Shown one piece after another: positions 33,968-43,228 of a DNA stretch of 64,000 nucleotides (its first letter is position 1; each line of letters starts with the position of its first letter). Source of the DNA: Pontixanthobacter aestiaquae (GTDB taxonomy: Bacteria; Pseudomonadota; Alphaproteobacteria; Sphingomonadales; Sphingomonadaceae); NCBI RefSeq assembly GCF_009827455.1, contig NZ_WTYZ01000001.1:2241001-2305000 (forward strand). Reading direction: 5' to 3'. The translations under genes and the position numbers were made by a program. The notes beneath the pieces are model-generated. The model was given only the letters and a program-made list of their open reading frames with translations, did not search any database and was not told the DNA's origin.

Positions 33968-36271
33968 ATGACCGGTGCTACAATTCCTTCTGCGTCTGAT
34001 AATAACGGCGAGATCCCGGCCTATGCCGCGCGGTTGAACACGCCGCAAAAGGATGCGGTGCTGACTACAGAGGGGCCGGTGCTGATGCTAGCCGGTGCGG
34101 GAACGGGTAAGACTGCCGCGTTGACCGCTCGCCTCGCGCATCTGGTGGCAATGCGCAAAGCATGGCCGAGCGAGATTTTGTGCGTGACCTTTACCAACAA
34201 GGCCGCGCGCGAAATGCGCGAGCGGGTTGGCGGGCATATCGGGGACGCGGTTGAGGGGATGCCGTGGCTCGGTACATTCCATTCAATCGGTGCGAAAATG
34301 CTCCGCCGCCACGCCGAGCTGGCCGGCTTGCAGAGCAATTACACGATCATTGATACCGACGATCAGCTGCGCCTGCTCAAACAGCTCATCCGCGATGCGG
34401 AGCTGGACGAGAAACGCTGGCCACCTCGCCAACTTGCCGGCCTGATTGATCGCTGGAAAAATCGCGGATTGAACCCGGATGATCTCGATGCTGCAGAGAA
34501 TGAGAGCTACGCCAACGGGCGCGGTCAGGAATTCTATCGCACCTATCAGCAGCGGTTGAAAGCGCTCAACGCCTGCGATTTCGGCGATCTGTTGCTGCAT
34601 GTGCTCAATATCTTTCGCGGGCACCGCGATGTTCTGGAGCAGTATCAGAAGCGCTTCAAATACATTCTGGTCGACGAGTATCAGGATACCAATCAAGTCC
34701 AGTACTTATGGCTCCGCCTGCTCGCGCAGGAGCGCAAGAATATCTGCGTCGTGGGCGATGACGACCAGTCGATCTATTCGTGGCGCGGCGCGGAAGTCGC
34801 CAATATTCTGAAATTCGAGAAAGACTTTCCCGGCGCCAAAGTTGTCCGGCTGGAACAGAATTATCGCTCCACACCCGAAATTCTCGCCGCTGCATCTGGC
34901 CTGATCAATGCCAACAGCCAGCGGCTCGGCAAAGAGCTGTGGACCGAGCATCCGAAGGGAGACAAAGTCCGCGTAGTCGGCGTATGGGACGGCCCGGAGG
35001 AAGCGCGGCGAGTCGGCGAGGAAATCGAACGGCTCGAAAGCGAAGGCGCTTCGCTGGACCAGATCGCCATTCTGGTCCGTGCGCAGTACCAAACACGTGA
35101 GTTTGAGGATCGCTTCATTCAGATCGGCCTCAATTACCGGATCATTGGTGGTTTCCGCTTCTACGAGCGTGCGGAGATCCGCGATGCCCTCGCCTATCTG
35201 CGCGTCATCGCGCAGCCGCAGGATGATCTGGCGTTCGAGCGGATTTACAACCAGCCCAAACGCGGCCTCGGCGCGAAGACGCTGGAGAAGATGCACCAAT
35301 ATGCGCGGGCTGCAGGAATGCCGCTTGCCGCCGCATCGCTGCAACTGGCCGATAGCGACGAGCTGCCCAAACGCGCCGGAAACACTATCGCGGCCTTGAT
35401 GCGTGATTTCATTCGCTGGCGCGAGATGGAACCGCAGGTCACGCCTGCGGAATTGCTCCGCACCGTCCTCGATGAATGCGGCTATTCGGCGATGTTGGAG
35501 GCTGAGCGGTCGCCCGAAGCCGCTGGCCGGATTGAAAACCTCTCCGAACTCGCCCGCGCGATGGAAGAATATGAAACGCTCGGCGATTTCCTCGAACATG
35601 TCAGTCTGGTGATGGACAATGACGCGCGCGATGATGAGGAAAAGATTACCATCATGACCATGCACGCGGCCAAGGGGTTGGAGTTCAACAATGTGTTCCT
35701 GCCCGGCTGGGAGGAAGGCGTGTTCCCGTCCCAGCGTTCGCTTGACGAAGGCGGCCTTGCCAGCTTGGAGGAGGAACGCCGCCTCGCCTATGTCGCGATC
35801 ACCCGCGCGCGCAAACGCTGCACGATCCTGCATGCCGCGAACCGGCGGATTTATGGTCAGTGGACCAGCTCGATCCCCAGCCGCTTCATCGAAGAATTGC
35901 CCGACGAGTTTATCGATCAGGAAACGACCATGACCGGCGGCGCATCGTTATGGCGCGCAAACTGGTCAGAAAGCGACGATCCCTTCGCGCATGTCAGCAA
36001 GGCCCGCAGCGACACACGCGGCCCGGGCTTCCAACGCGCGCTAGGCAGCACTTACAACACCGCCCCCAACCGCGTGAAAGAAAGCCACCGCAGCGCCGCC
36101 AGCTTCGCCGCCAAACCCCGCGCCGACATCGCCCTGGGCGCCCGCGTATTCCACGATAAATTCGGTTACGGCACAGTAATGAGCCAAGAAGGCAACAAGC
36201 TGGAGATCAATTTCGAGCAAGCCGGCACGAAGCGGGTTATTGATAGTTTTGTGAGTGTGGCGGAGGGGTGA
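33968..36271 (+). CDS. uvrD: DNA helicase UvrD/PcrA
   Basis: A superfamily 1A 3'-5' helicase of 767 aa for nucleotide excision and mismatch repair. Walker A is AGAGTGKT at residues 42-49; later motifs include LVDEYQDTN (II), VVGDDDQSIYSWRGA (III), VRLEQNYRS (IV), TMHAAKGLEF (V) and AYVAITRAR (VI). The C-terminal region ends in the Tudor-like segment FGYGTVMSQEGNKLEINFEQ that contacts RNA polymerase in PcrA/UvrD. The ATG at 33968 is preferred over an in-frame TTG at 33953, because the TTG lies inside the LexA box. SOS control is therefore likely. Confidence 0.96.
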   Translation: MTGATIPSASDNNGEIPAYAARLNTPQKDAVLTTEGPVLMLAGAGTGKTAALTARLAHLVAMRKAWPSEILCVTFTNKAAREMRERVGGHIGDAVEGMPWLGTFHSIGAKMLRRHAELAGLQSNYTIIDTDDQLRLLKQLIRDAELDEKRWPPRQLAGLIDRWKNRGLNPDDLDAAENESYANGRGQEFYRTYQQRLKALNACDFGDLLLHVLNIFRGHRDVLEQYQKRFKYILVDEYQDTNQVQYLWLRLLAQERKNICVVGDDDQSIYSWRGAEVANILKFEKDFPGAKVVRLEQNYRSTPEILAAASGLINANSQRLGKELWTEHPKGDKVRVVGVWDGPEEARRVGEEIERLESEGASLDQIAILVRAQYQTREFEDRFIQIGLNYRIIGGFRFYERAEIRDALAYLRVIAQPQDDLAFERIYNQPKRGLGAKTLEKMHQYARAAGMPLAAASLQLADSDELPKRAGNTIAALMRDFIRWREMEPQVTPAELLRTVLDECGYSAMLEAERSPEAAGRIENLSELARAMEEYETLGDFLEHVSLVMDNDARDDEEKITIMTMHAAKGLEFNNVFLPGWEEGVFPSQRSLDEGGLASLEEERRLAYVAITRARKRCTILHAANRRIYGQWTSSIPSRFIEELPDEFIDQETTMTGGASLWRANWSESDDPFAHVSKARSDTRGPGFQRALGSTYNTAPNRVKESHRSAASFAAKPRADIALGARVFHDKFGYGTVMSQEGNKLEINFEQAGTKRVIDSFVSVAEG

Positions 36272-36316
36272 CCTGAACAGAACGGCCAAGCCATCCTCGC
36301 CGAAGCCCCTGCTCGA

Positions 36317-37564
36317 CTATTCGGTTGCCAGAGGGGTGGCAGGCTTACCAGCTTTGGTCGTCACCAGATAATCGAAGCCCAAGACGAGGAAACGAAACAT
36401 ATCGTCTGCCTCACTAAGCCCTTTATTGCCCATGCTACGGCGTACCGGCTCCAACGGAATCACAAAATGCCCATCGCCCTCATCCAACGCCGTCATATTG
36501 ACACCCGCCGCTTCGAGGGAAGCGCGCAGTGTATCACCCCGGGTTGTGGGCTTAACTGTAAACGCACCATCGGCTGATGGACGGATCGCTGTCTGTTCAC
36601 CGCCTACAGGAAGATACGCGATGTGTAGCGCGTCCATACCATTTGCAGCGGCCATGCCCTCCACGAGCGAGCCGATATCAAACGTCGACATTGGCGAAGT
36701 CGCATGACCCACATGAACTGCGCCCATCTTAAAGATGACTTTGGGCGGCGACTGATCCCCGGCCGCCGCTCTGGAATAGGAGGACAGGAAATACTCACGA
36801 ATAAGTTCAACCCGGTCGAGGTTGTTCTCAAGGCCACGTCCGGCAAAGATAGACCGGTAGATAGACTGGCTTCGTTTCAGCTCGTCTATTACCACTAACG
36901 CTTCGGCATCGGCTGCAAAGATATCACGCAACTGCGTCCAGCGTTCGTTATCAGCGGTTGCCATTAACACAGCTGTCTGATTGCCGGCCGCAAACGCTTC
37001 TTTCTCCTTCTCAAACAGCGCAATCACAATATCCGTATTCGATCCGGCTCGCTCGGCCAACCATTCGAGGTGGATCATTGGCGATCCGATAAATTCTTGA
37101 TCAATACCCCATAGCTTGCCATCCGCAGTGAACGCTGCCGCGACTTCGGCTTCTTCGCGGAAATTGAGGAATGGAATTGCTAACGGACGTCCTTCGAGCG
37201 CTCGGGCGTACCCATCTACACCGCTTGAACGCAGCTTTTCGCGCAGCCAGGCTGTAGAATGCGGGCCGACTTCGATGGCGTAGTAATCGAACCCGTGAGG
37301 CTTCCCCTCTCGAGCGAATGCGGCAACGAGCGCTGGCGCACCTGCATATCCATGATCTTCACCGATTCCGATGAATTGGGCACCAGCCAGCGCTGAACGT
37401 AACATTTCGGCCCCTGCCCCCGCGAAACCATCTGATGAAAATTCAATCAACTCCGGTTCGATCTTTGCCGGAGCGGGCGCATTATCGCCCGCCCTCACTG
37501 CAGTCGTCGCGATGTACGCAAGAGCAGCTGCTGTTAGAAATTGGTGCAATTTGATCATATTCAT
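36317..37564 (-). CDS. Exported erythromycin-esterase-like protein
   Basis: A 415-aa protein with an N-terminal signal peptide (cleavage near VRA-GD). The segment FIGIGEDHGYAGAPAL resembles the GxGExxH core shared by erythromycin esterases (EreA), succinoglycan-synthesis esterases and ChaN/TIKI-type hydrolases; downstream RSQSIYRSIFAGRGLENNLDR and KVIFKMGAVHVGHAT carry the other expected His and acidic residues. Periplasmic location makes macrolide resistance an unlikely main role, and the natural substrate is unknown. The start at 37564 has AGGAG five bases upstream; an ATG two codons later is also possible. The gene appears monocistronic. Confidence 0.7.
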   Translation of the reverse strand: MNMIKLHQFLTAAALAYIATTAVRAGDNAPAPAKIEPELIEFSSDGFAGAGAEMLRSALAGAQFIGIGEDHGYAGAPALVAAFAREGKPHGFDYYAIEVGPHSTAWLREKLRSSGVDGYARALEGRPLAIPFLNFREEAEVAAAFTADGKLWGIDQEFIGSPMIHLEWLAERAGSNTDIVIALFEKEKEAFAAGNQTAVLMATADNERWTQLRDIFAADAEALVVIDELKRSQSIYRSIFAGRGLENNLDRVELIREYFLSSYSRAAAGDQSPPKVIFKMGAVHVGHATSPMSTFDIGSLVEGMAAANGMDALHIAYLPVGGEQTAIRPSADGAFTVKPTTRGDTLRASLEAAGVNMTALDEGDGHFVIPLEPVRRSMGNKGLSEADDMFRFLVLGFDYLVTTKAGKPATPLATE

Positions 37565-37701
37565 CTCACTCCTGTGTGTTACCGTAGCAATACAGCTATA
37601 CGCAAGAGTGAGATACGTCAATGTGCGCCAGTTACCGGGCTCGGTGTGCGCGAACGAGCAGCGTTCCAAATAGACAGAAGCTCGTCACTTTCTGAGCGCG
37701 A

Positions 37702-38334
37702 TCAACCAGCCAAACTAATCCAGATCGCGGTGAAGAATGACGCTCCGCCCATCATCCCGAAAATATGCCAGATCGGATAGCGGAAGCTAAGCGTCTTGCT
37801 CTTATAGAACAGCGTTCCGACAGTGTAGAACAGTCCGCCCAGAACCAGCGCGGTCAGTGCTATGCCGGAGAGCACGAACCAAAAATCGGGCAGCGCGAAC
37901 AGGCCGAACCAGCCCAGCCCGAGATAGGATACCAGCGACCATTTCGAGTCGAGATTGCTGCCGAATATTTTGAAGAGCACTCCAACCAGCGCGCAGGCCC
38001 AGACTACCGCCATAATAATATAGGCGCTGGTGGTCCCCGCCACGATCAAGAGCGGGCTGAAGGTACCGGCGATGAGAGGATAGATCGCCGCATGGTCCCA
38101 CTTGCGCAGTGTTTTACGCAAGTGGTGATGCGGTAACAGATGATAGGCGGCCGATACACAAATCGAAGCGAATATGGCCGCGATATAGATCACCATCGCC
38201 GCTGTGAGCAATGCGTCGCCGCGCGCCATGGCGATAGGGAGCAAAATTGCGCTCGCGATGCCAAAGCCGATCAAACTCACGGCGTGGACCGCCAGATCGG
38301 CGTAGCGTTCCGGGGCTGTTTCGCTGGGGTACAT
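37702..38334 (-). CDS. Hemolysin III / TrhA family membrane protein
   Basis: A 210-aa protein with seven membrane helices of the PAQR-like hemolysin III family. The conserved metal-site residues are in SAAYHLLPHHHLRK, KWDHAAIY and the final YPIWHIFGMMGG. Despite the name, relatives appear to control membrane fluidity and energetics (TrhA). It follows the start of the DEAD-box gene on the same strand by 21 bases and so probably shares its transcript. Confidence 0.9.
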   Translation of the reverse strand: MYPSETAPERYADLAVHAVSLIGFGIASAILLPIAMARGDALLTAAMVIYIAAIFASICVSAAYHLLPHHHLRKTLRKWDHAAIYPLIAGTFSPLLIVAGTTSAYIIMAVVWACALVGVLFKIFGSNLDSKWSLVSYLGLGWFGLFALPDFWFVLSGIALTALVLGGLFYTVGTLFYKSKTLSFRYPIWHIFGMMGGASFFTAIWISLAG

Positions 38335-38355
38335 TGGCTAAAGTCGGTGGCCGAA

Positions 38356-39765
38356 TTACTTCTTAAAACCGACGCCCAGAAAACCGGGTTGCGGACCGTT
38401 CCACTCACCCGGCGGAACCGGCTCGCTATCCTCGTCACGGCGTTTGCGTGGTTGCTTCGGCTTTTCTGTCTTCTCGGGCTTCGGAGCCTTTTTGGGCCGG
38501 TCCTGCGTCGGTGCCTTGGCAGGTTTTTCATCCCGCTCCGGCTTGTCCTCGCGGACTTGCTTTGGCGCGCCTACGTCATCCTTCTTCGGCTTCGGTTTGC
38601 GCGGCGGTTTACCCTTGCTTGAGGGAGCTTCCTTAAGCTCAACCCGCACATCGTCCTTGCCGAATATGTCGATCTTGCTTTTGGTCAGCTTCTCGACATT
38701 GTCGATTGCCTCGGCATCCGCTTTGGTCACGAAGGTAAAGGCCCGGCCCTTGGCTCCTGCCCTGCCCGTCCGGCCAATCCGGTGAACATAATCATCGGGA
38801 TGCCACGGCGTGTCGTAATTGAACACGTGGCTTACGCCTTTGATGTCGAGCCCGCGTGCAGCAACGTCTGACGCCACCAGAATATTGATGTCGCCCGATT
38901 TGAAGCGCTCCAGTTCTTTTTGGCGCGTATTCTGGTCGATATCGCCGTGAATCTCGCCGCTTTTGAAGCCGTTGCGCTGCAAATCCTTGTTAAGCTGGCG
39001 CACGGTCGTTTTCTTGTTGGAAAAAACAATCGCGGTTTCGACGTGATCATTATTGAGCAGCCATTCCAGCGTTTCTTGCTTTTTGCGCTGTTCGACATTG
39101 ATCTTGAAAGCCGTGATATTGTCATTGGTGCTGGCAGCACGGCTAACTTCGATCTGCTTAGGGTTGCTGAGGAACTTGTCAGCCAGCTTTTTGATAACCG
39201 GCGGCATTGTCGCCGAGAACAGCATCGTCTGGCGGTTTTCAGGCAATTTTTCGCAGATAAATTCGATATCGGGAATGAAGCCCATATCAAGCATCCGGTC
39301 GGCTTCATCGATAACCAGCAACTCGCACCCGCTGAGCAGGATCTTACCGCGCTCAAACAGATCCATAAGCCGGCCCGGCGTGGCAATCAGAACATCGACG
39401 CCTTCGTTTAGCGCTTTGAGCTGATCGCCCATTTGTACGCCGCCGATAAGCAGCGCCATTTTCAAATCGTGGTTTGCGCCATACTTCTCGAAATTCTCGG
39501 CAACTTGAGCAGCGAGTTCGCGCGTCGGTTCGAGAATAAGCGAGCGCGGCATTAGCGCGCGGCGGCGGCCAGAGGCCATCACATCAATCATCGGGAGCAC
39601 AAAGCTGGCGGTCTTACCCGTACCCGTTTGCGCGATCCCGATGAGGTCTTTCATCATCAGAATGGCAGGAATTGCTTCCGCCTGGATCGGAGTGGGTTCG
39701 GTGTAACCAGCGGCATCAACCGCTTTCAATAGGTCTTCAGAGAGGCCGAGATCGGCAAAGTTCAT
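38356..39765 (-). CDS. DEAD-box RNA helicase (RhlE-like)
   Basis: A 469-aa ATP-dependent RNA helicase. Q motif PTPIQAEAIP, Walker A AQTGTGKT (residues 45-52), PTRELA, TPGRL, DEAD within VIDEADRMLDMG, SAT in LFSATMP, ARGLDIKGVSHV and HRIGRTGRAG are all present. The final 90 residues are a low-complexity basic tail rich in Lys, Pro and Glu, typical of RhlE-type proteins that bind structured RNA non-specifically. The 187-base leader contains a small GC hairpin; cold induction is common for this group but cannot be seen here. Confidence 0.95.
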   Translation of the reverse strand: MNFADLGLSEDLLKAVDAAGYTEPTPIQAEAIPAILMMKDLIGIAQTGTGKTASFVLPMIDVMASGRRRALMPRSLILEPTRELAAQVAENFEKYGANHDLKMALLIGGVQMGDQLKALNEGVDVLIATPGRLMDLFERGKILLSGCELLVIDEADRMLDMGFIPDIEFICEKLPENRQTMLFSATMPPVIKKLADKFLSNPKQIEVSRAASTNDNITAFKINVEQRKKQETLEWLLNNDHVETAIVFSNKKTTVRQLNKDLQRNGFKSGEIHGDIDQNTRQKELERFKSGDINILVASDVAARGLDIKGVSHVFNYDTPWHPDDYVHRIGRTGRAGAKGRAFTFVTKADAEAIDNVEKLTKSKIDIFGKDDVRVELKEAPSSKGKPPRKPKPKKDDVGAPKQVREDKPERDEKPAKAPTQDRPKKAPKPEKTEKPKQPRKRRDEDSEPVPPGEWNGPQPGFLGVGFKK

Positions 39766-39952
39766 AGAGTATCCGGTAAATGGGGGGCCGCCTAGGTGGC
39801 GGACCCGATTGCGAACAAGCCCATTGCCTGTCCGTAAAATCGGTGTTGCCTCTGCGGGTAGAGGCGCTGAAAGTCAAGAAAACGCCCGTGCGACGCGGTA
39901 TAAAAGCGCGACAATTAGGGCACAGTTTTGCAGGCCGAAGCTATCGATCGGC

Positions 39953-40525
39953 TCAGATCGGCTCGCGAACCACTTGTCGAAGCTCGCTAAGCTTGCATTT
40001 CACGCCCGTGCGGGTCTGCAAATTGTCACGCCGGATGCAGAGATTGCCATCCTTGCTCGGCTCGACGTAAAAACCGGAATAGAAATCGCGCGCGGAGCAG
40101 GCCTTTTCCAGACTGGCGGCGATAATTCGCTGATCCTGCATATACAGCATCAGCCGGTTATCGCGGGTGGATTGCACTCCTGCAATACCCTGCATCTTAA
40201 CGCACTTGCCCATTTTCTTTTCGACCGTGCGGGTTTCACTTTGCGGCCGCGGAGTAGGAGCGTTCAAATTTTGCCGCGTTACCGGACGACGCGGTGAGAC
40301 ACGGATGATCAATCGGCGTTCAATGCGGATTTGCCACTGCACTGGGCCGCTATTCGGACTCAACGTATTCAGCCAGATGTCTGCGGGCAAAGCGCGATCT
40401 TCCGCCGGAGCGAGTGTTAGCCCCACACGATCAACAGCCGGTGCATCCGAACGCGGCGCTTCTTCTGCATCAGCTGCAGGAAGCAGCAGCGCTAAAGGCG
40501 CAAGCAAGGCTCCAAAAGTCGGCAT
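39953..40525 (-). CDS. Secreted protein of unknown function
   Basis: A 190-aa product with a signal peptide (MPTFGALLAPLALLLPAADA). The mature part has a proline/arginine-rich middle (PRRPVTRQNLNAPTPRPQSE) and a C-terminal domain with four cysteines (KCVKMQG, KACSARDFYSGFY, NLCIRRDN, GVKCKLSELR) that probably form two disulfides. Sequences of this kind are widespread in Sphingomonadales without assigned function. The conserved cysteines make it a credible gene. Confidence 0.72.
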   Translation of the reverse strand: MPTFGALLAPLALLLPAADAEEAPRSDAPAVDRVGLTLAPAEDRALPADIWLNTLSPNSGPVQWQIRIERRLIIRVSPRRPVTRQNLNAPTPRPQSETRTVEKKMGKCVKMQGIAGVQSTRDNRLMLYMQDQRIIAASLEKACSARDFYSGFYVEPSKDGNLCIRRDNLQTRTGVKCKLSELRQVVREPI

Positions 40526-40696
40526 GGTCAGACGCGTTCACATTCCCCAGGCGGCGCCGCTGTCGATTGCGAAAAGCGCAGGCGCGGCTCCATCAAGCGA
40601 CCTCTCCTAACGGCATAGGTTGAATGTCCGCTTAATTGATCGGCAAATTCTTGCAAGTTGTGGCGAAAGCCAATCAAAATGTGCCATAGGGCGCGC

Positions 40697-42127
40697 ATGA
40701 TACAAAAGTCGGAATTTATCGAGCAAGCATCAAAGCTTTTGGGCTCGCGCGGATTTACCAGCGATCCGGACCTGGTATCGCCGTGGCTGACCGATTGGCG
40801 CGGACGCTATACCGGCGCTGCCATAGGGTTGGGGTCGCCTGCGTCTACCGACGAGGTGTCTGCGCTAGTGAAACTGTGTTCGCAGCATGAAGTCGCAATC
40901 GTACCCCAAGGCGGAAATAGCGGCATGTCCGGCGGCGCGACGCCCGATAATACAGGCACGGCGATCGTCATTTCGCTGCGGCGGATGAATACGATCCGAG
41001 CGCTCGACAAAGATGAAATGACCGCTACCTGCGATGCTGGCGTGATTTTGCAAAATCTGCATGAAGCAGCGGAAGCCGAGCGCTTGCGCTTTCCCTTAAC
41101 TCTGGGCGGAAAAGGCTCCGCCACTATTGGCGGTTTGATATCGACCAATGCGGGCGGAACGCAGGTATTGCGGCACGGAACCATGCGCGCGCAAGTCATT
41201 GGGCTGGAGGCGGTCCTCCCCGATGGACAGATTTTCGATTCACTCACCCCTCTCAAGAAAGACAATCGCGGCTTCGATCTCAAACAATTATTGATCGGAT
41301 CGGAAGGGACATTGGGCATAGTGACGGCCGCGACGTTGCGCCTGTTGCCGGAAATTGCAGGTCGAACGGTGATCTGGGCAGGCCTGCCTTCAATCACCCA
41401 CGCACGCCAATTGTTGCTACATAGTCAGAAAATGGCTGGAGACCGTCTGGAGGGATTCGAAGTGCTACCAGCGCATTGCCTCTCCGCCGTGCTTGATCAT
41501 TTGCCAGATGCTCGCGCGCCGCTGGGTGAACCCTATCCGTGGAACGCGTTAATCGAGCTAGTGGGTGACGCAGATACAATTGATAGTGTCGCCCCTCTTG
41601 CCGAAGCTATGCTTGAAAAAGCATTCGAAGCCGGAACGATCCAAGACGCTACAATCGCCGCGAGTGAGTCGCAGGCAGAAGCGTTCTGGCAGTTACGCGA
41701 TTCGATTTCGCCAGCCGAAAGAGCGATTGGCCCGGCGATGCAGCATGACATCTCGGTGCCGGTTGATCGTATGGCACAGTTTGTCGAAGCTGCGGTACCG
41801 GCTGTCGAGGAGCGTTTTCCCAACAGCATAGCTGTTGCCTTTGGGCATCTTGGTGATGGCAATGTGCATTTCCATGTGCTTGCACCGAAGGACACGGTAC
41901 CCGGCGAATGGGAAATGGGAGATGGTAAGAAAATCAGCGGCTTCGTGCATGATCTTGTGACAGAATGGGACGGTTCGATCAGCGCGGAGCACGGCATCGG
42001 GCAGATGAAGGTCGATGAACTGGGCCGGTTGGGCGATCCGACTGCATTGTCGATCATGCGCAGCGTCAAGCAGGCACTCGATCCCAAAGGACTGTTCAAT
42101 CCGGGGAAGTTGGTGCCACCCGAATAA
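40697..42127 (+). CDS. FAD-binding D-2-hydroxyacid dehydrogenase
   Basis: A 476-aa flavoprotein. The PCMH-type FAD domain has PQGGNSGMSGGATP, GGLISTNAGGTQVLRHGTMR and GSEGTLGIVTAATLRLLPE; the C-terminal cap has FGHLGDGNVHFHVL and SAEHGIGQMK, metal and substrate residues shared by D-2-hydroxyglutarate dehydrogenase, D-lactate dehydrogenase and glycolate oxidase GlcD. I favour the D-2-hydroxyglutarate type from overall pattern, but this is not certain. The ATG at 40697 has no visible ribosome binding site; in-frame starts just upstream do not have a better one. Confidence 0.88.
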   Translation: MIQKSEFIEQASKLLGSRGFTSDPDLVSPWLTDWRGRYTGAAIGLGSPASTDEVSALVKLCSQHEVAIVPQGGNSGMSGGATPDNTGTAIVISLRRMNTIRALDKDEMTATCDAGVILQNLHEAAEAERLRFPLTLGGKGSATIGGLISTNAGGTQVLRHGTMRAQVIGLEAVLPDGQIFDSLTPLKKDNRGFDLKQLLIGSEGTLGIVTAATLRLLPEIAGRTVIWAGLPSITHARQLLLHSQKMAGDRLEGFEVLPAHCLSAVLDHLPDARAPLGEPYPWNALIELVGDADTIDSVAPLAEAMLEKAFEAGTIQDATIAASESQAEAFWQLRDSISPAERAIGPAMQHDISVPVDRMAQFVEAAVPAVEERFPNSIAVAFGHLGDGNVHFHVLAPKDTVPGEWEMGDGKKISGFVHDLVTEWDGSISAEHGIGQMKVDELGRLGDPTALSIMRSVKQALDPKGLFNPGKLVPPE

Positions 42128-42257
42128 GGCTGATAGCGCCCGAGATAGAGTCATACTTGCTTCGTGCGCATTCTCCCCGTAAAGCGCGCGCTTCACGCGG
42201 GGGACGCACCAGCGGCAGCCGCACCGATATTCTATCAAGACGAACCGGAGACATCCC

Positions 42258-43040
42258 ATGGCCAGCGCGCCGCAACCTCAATTGCCCCTGTTTTATAAAG
42301 ACCTTATGCCGCTTAACAGCCGCGACCATGCCAAGTGGAAGACTAAGAGCAGCGATTCTGCGGACTGGCTTATCGGTCAGCACGCTATTCCGCTGACGGT
42401 CGACGAATTCGTTCAGACCGCACGCGATTTCCCGATCATCTTTTCGTCGGGCGACAATCCGCTTCCGTTGGCGCTCATGGGCCTGAACGAGGGCGTGAAC
42501 ACTTTTGTCGACGACAAGGGTAAAATCAACGATCCGGTTTATCTGCCGGCATATGTGCGCCGTTACCCCTTCATGCTTGCCAAGCTTACGCCGGAGGGTG
42601 ACGATCTGTCGCTCTGTTTCGATCCGACCGCTGGAACAGTAGGTGAGTTCGACGAAGGCCAGGACCTTTTCGACAAAGACGGCAAAGCTACCGAAGCAAC
42701 CCAGAACATTCTGCAATTTTGCGAGCATTTCGAAGGCGCCGGTCAACGCACCAAAGCCTTCATCGACGAGCTTAAAAAGCATGAGCTTCTGATGGACGGC
42801 GAAATCGCCATCTCGCAAAACGATGATCCGGATAAGCCATTCGTTTATCGCGGCTTCCAGATGATCGACCAGGAAAAACTGAAAGAAGTTCGCGGCGATG
42901 TTCTGCGTGACTGGAACAAAAACGGCATGCTCGCGCTGATCTATTCGCACATGATGTCGCTTGACCTGATGCGCGTGATCTTTGCCCGCCAGGTTCAGCA
43001 AGGCACCGCGCCAAAAGCGGCCGATGCACCTGCCAGCTAA
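42258..43040 (+). CDS. sapC: SapC family protein
   Basis: A 260-aa protein resembling Campylobacter SapC and its alphaproteobacterial relatives: LFYKDLMPLNSRDHAKWK, DFPIIFSSGDNPLPLALMGL, YLPAYVRRYPFMLAKL and LYD-type C-terminus (HMMSLDLMRVIFAR). In Campylobacter SapC belongs to an S-layer secretion locus, but in Alphaproteobacteria it occurs alone and its role is unknown; no signal peptide or membrane segment is visible. No S-layer or ABC transporter genes lie nearby. A strong terminator follows. Confidence 0.9.
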   Translation: MASAPQPQLPLFYKDLMPLNSRDHAKWKTKSSDSADWLIGQHAIPLTVDEFVQTARDFPIIFSSGDNPLPLALMGLNEGVNTFVDDKGKINDPVYLPAYVRRYPFMLAKLTPEGDDLSLCFDPTAGTVGEFDEGQDLFDKDGKATEATQNILQFCEHFEGAGQRTKAFIDELKKHELLMDGEIAISQNDDPDKPFVYRGFQMIDQEKLKEVRGDVLRDWNKNGMLALIYSHMMSLDLMRVIFARQVQQGTAPKAADAPAS

Positions 43041-43061
43041 AGAGCGGTAAAACGAACATTA

Positions 43062-43110
43062 TAGGCGGCGGTCGGGGTTGAAAGACCTTGGCCGCCGCCT
43101 TATTTTTAAA
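43062..43110 (+). terminator. Intrinsic terminator after sapC
   Basis: GGCGGCGG pairs with CCGCCGCC across a loop, followed by TTATTTTT. Confidence 0.85.
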
Positions 43111-43217
43111 GGGTCCGGGCGGCACTCCCCCTCATAGCTGGCCGGACAGGCGCGCATTGCGCGTCACCTCCCTGAACCTTGGCCACCTCGTGCGCTCGTG
43201 CGAGGTGGCTTTTTTTG
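43111..43217 (+). ncRNA. Candidate small RNA between two terminators
   Basis: After the sapC terminator come about 70 bases with no frame, then a second near-perfect hairpin (GCCACCTCG / CGAGGTGGC, 43182-43209) with seven T residues. A second strong terminator so soon after the first, on the same strand and before a convergent gene, suggests an independent short transcript. The segment contains CACCTCC, an anti-Shine-Dalgarno-like motif typical of trans-acting small RNAs. No promoter box is clear. The alternative is a simple fail-safe terminator. Confidence 0.4.
43182..43216 (+). terminator. Strong intrinsic terminator with T7 tail
   Basis: Nine-base GC-rich stem with a ten-base loop followed by TTTTTTT. 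It points right; on the minus strand there is no T-run after the stem, so it does not serve the convergent amidohydrolase gene. Confidence 0.85.
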
Positions 43218-43228
43218 GTAATTTCGAC

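Noticed and set aside
34706..35833. Open frame of 375 codons opposite uvrD
   Set aside because: Antisense to conserved helicase motifs; no start signal and no similarity pattern.
42096..43001. Open frame of 301 codons opposite sapC
   Set aside because: Antisense shadow of sapC, with no ribosome binding site or domain pattern.
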